Source of the DNA: Dermanyssus gallinae
Lineage: Eukaryota; Arthropoda; Arachnida; Mesostigmata; Dermanyssidae
Direction of reading: 5' to 3'
Assembly (NCBI GenBank): GCA_003439945.1
Contig: QVRM01001387.1
Span: 186,001 to 250,000, forward strand
Length of the DNA stretch: 64,000 nt
Below the pieces are notes generated by a model. It was not told the origin of the DNA. It saw nothing but the letters and a program-made list of their open reading frames with translations, and did no database searches. A program made the position numbers and the translations under genes. Of this stretch, positions 62,878-64,000 are shown piece by piece; the first letter of the stretch is position 1; each line of letters begins with the position of its first letter.

Positions 62878-62999
62878 GATGGGCTCATCCAGGTCCTTCT
62901 CCAGCTTCGCTCACCCCACTCGCTGGACGAAGACCTGGATGGGCCCATCCAGCAGCTCCTTCTCCAGCTTCGCTCACTCCACTAGCTGGACGAACTTGC
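62878..62999. repeat. 60-bp tandem duplication
   Basis: Two adjacent units, 62878-62937 and 62938-62999, each starting GATGGGC.CATCCAG and containing TTCTCCAGCTTCGCTCAC.C and CTGGACGAA. The second has a three-base insertion. Confidence 0.85.
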
Positions 63000-64000
63000 A
63001 CTGAATAAATCGTCGCCAATCCCTGCGCGCCACTCGCTCCAAAAGCGTACGACGCTTGCAACGAAATAGCGACGACAGTTTTGTCTTTCGTTACCTTATT
63101 CCTTGTCCGGCTTCGTGTTCTCGTGGAATGAAAGTGGAATGATGGCGACAAGAAAAGATGACAACAACATCGTCACTAACAACACCAATTGCAGCAGCAG
63201 CAACAACAACAGCAAAAACAACAATAACATCAACTAAGCCAGCTACAAAAACAACGAGGGTGGCAATAATAACGATAACAACAAGAACTGTAGCAGAACT
63301 ACAGCAATAGAAGCAGCCGGATTCACAATGACGGCAACAACAAGTATAACAACACCAGCAGCAACAGGATTAAAAACAACATCAACAACAACAACAGCAG
63401 CGTCTGTAACAACTTTTCCTTTCTCATCCCTTAAGATAAATCAAAGAAGATTCGTCGATACAAGGTAGAACACGGCCAAGGCTATAGCCGGTGGCGGTGG
63501 TGCCTTGCATTAATTCCGCTGGTCCGTCTCCATGGTTTGCTGTTTCAGCATCGTTCCGATCCGTCAGGGATTAGGACCCGATGTTTACGGTGCTCCTCAG
63601 TACAGGACGTGTGCCTAATGCCTGCTGAACAGAACCTGGAGATGGCCTCAACTACAATAACAATTCGGACATCACCGCTGCCCGCAGCCGAAAGATCCTA
63701 GCGGAAAGCTAGCGAGAGAGTGTAAGAAAGAGAAAGAGCTACAAAGGTCGAACTTAATCCTCACCTCGCCACAAATTCTCCCTGTCCATAATGAGCCACG
63801 GTGCTTTACTGAATAGAAGCGAACGATATAAGAGGGATATAGAAGATATCTATCCGCCTGCATATATTCATTTTCTGAACGACATAAGACAAATCCCTGG
63901 CGCTTACTTGTTCAAATGCATAGTCCCAGAATCTGTGAGAGAGAAAGACGTTTTCATTCACTAGATATACAAGTACGGTTCTAAACTATACCACTCAAAT

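Overview
This window is eukaryotic nuclear DNA, very probably from an animal. It has no operons, ribosome-binding sites or dense reading frames. It does contain spliced exons with GT..AG junctions, tRNA-derived SINEs, and an extreme load of simple repeats: about fifty (TA)n arrays, many (CAA)n/(TTG)n tracts, and (AAT)n, (GTA)n, (GA)n and (TG)n runs. The style (long introns, GC-ending codons in exons, abundant TA and CAA microsatellites) would fit an arthropod, perhaps a chelicerate. That is an inference; no gene here is conserved enough for me to fix the taxon.

Layout. 1-4.5 kb is low-complexity intergenic or intronic DNA with one full-length SINE (2.70-2.88 kb). The best-supported protein gene is on the + strand: exon 4501-4996, a 2.4 kb intron, and terminal exon 7375-7532. 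The reading phases match across the junction. It encodes a roughly 217-residue His-rich, acidic, Gln- and Pro-rich polypeptide ending in a possible PDZ-ligand tail; I do not recognise its family. 7.5-16 kb is mostly microsatellites and diverged duplicated segments (9.0/14.2 kb, 13.8/13.95 kb). 11.87-12.13 kb holds a possible exon with a decayed duplicate at 17.65-17.96 kb. 18-31 kb is gene-poor, with a second tRNA-SINE type (28.03-28.25 kb) and a matched repeat pair beside (TA)n arrays (23.44/29.51 kb). 31.7-32.3 kb looks like a decayed coding segment. 33-47 kb contains a minus-strand coding-like frame (33.57-33.76 kb), a miRNA-like hairpin (37.0 kb), two further SINE copies of the first family (39.95-40.12 and 40.81-40.99 kb, the latter with a perfect 12-bp target-site duplication), and very long CAA tracts. 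47-64 kb contains a 47-bp-arm palindrome around a (TA)n core (47.55 kb), a possible terminal exon (48.13 kb), a possible two-exon minus-strand gene (48.94-49.68 kb), several short perfect hairpins, and CAA tracts flanked by coding-like sequence at 62 kb.

No multi-gene system, CRISPR array, conserved enzyme, reverse transcriptase or transposase core was visible. The most informative structures are the SINE family, the inverted repeats with very short spacers (a signature expected of template switching or snap-back synthesis), and the duplicated segments. Apart from the 4.5-7.5 kb gene, all protein-coding calls are tentative and need transcript or homology support.
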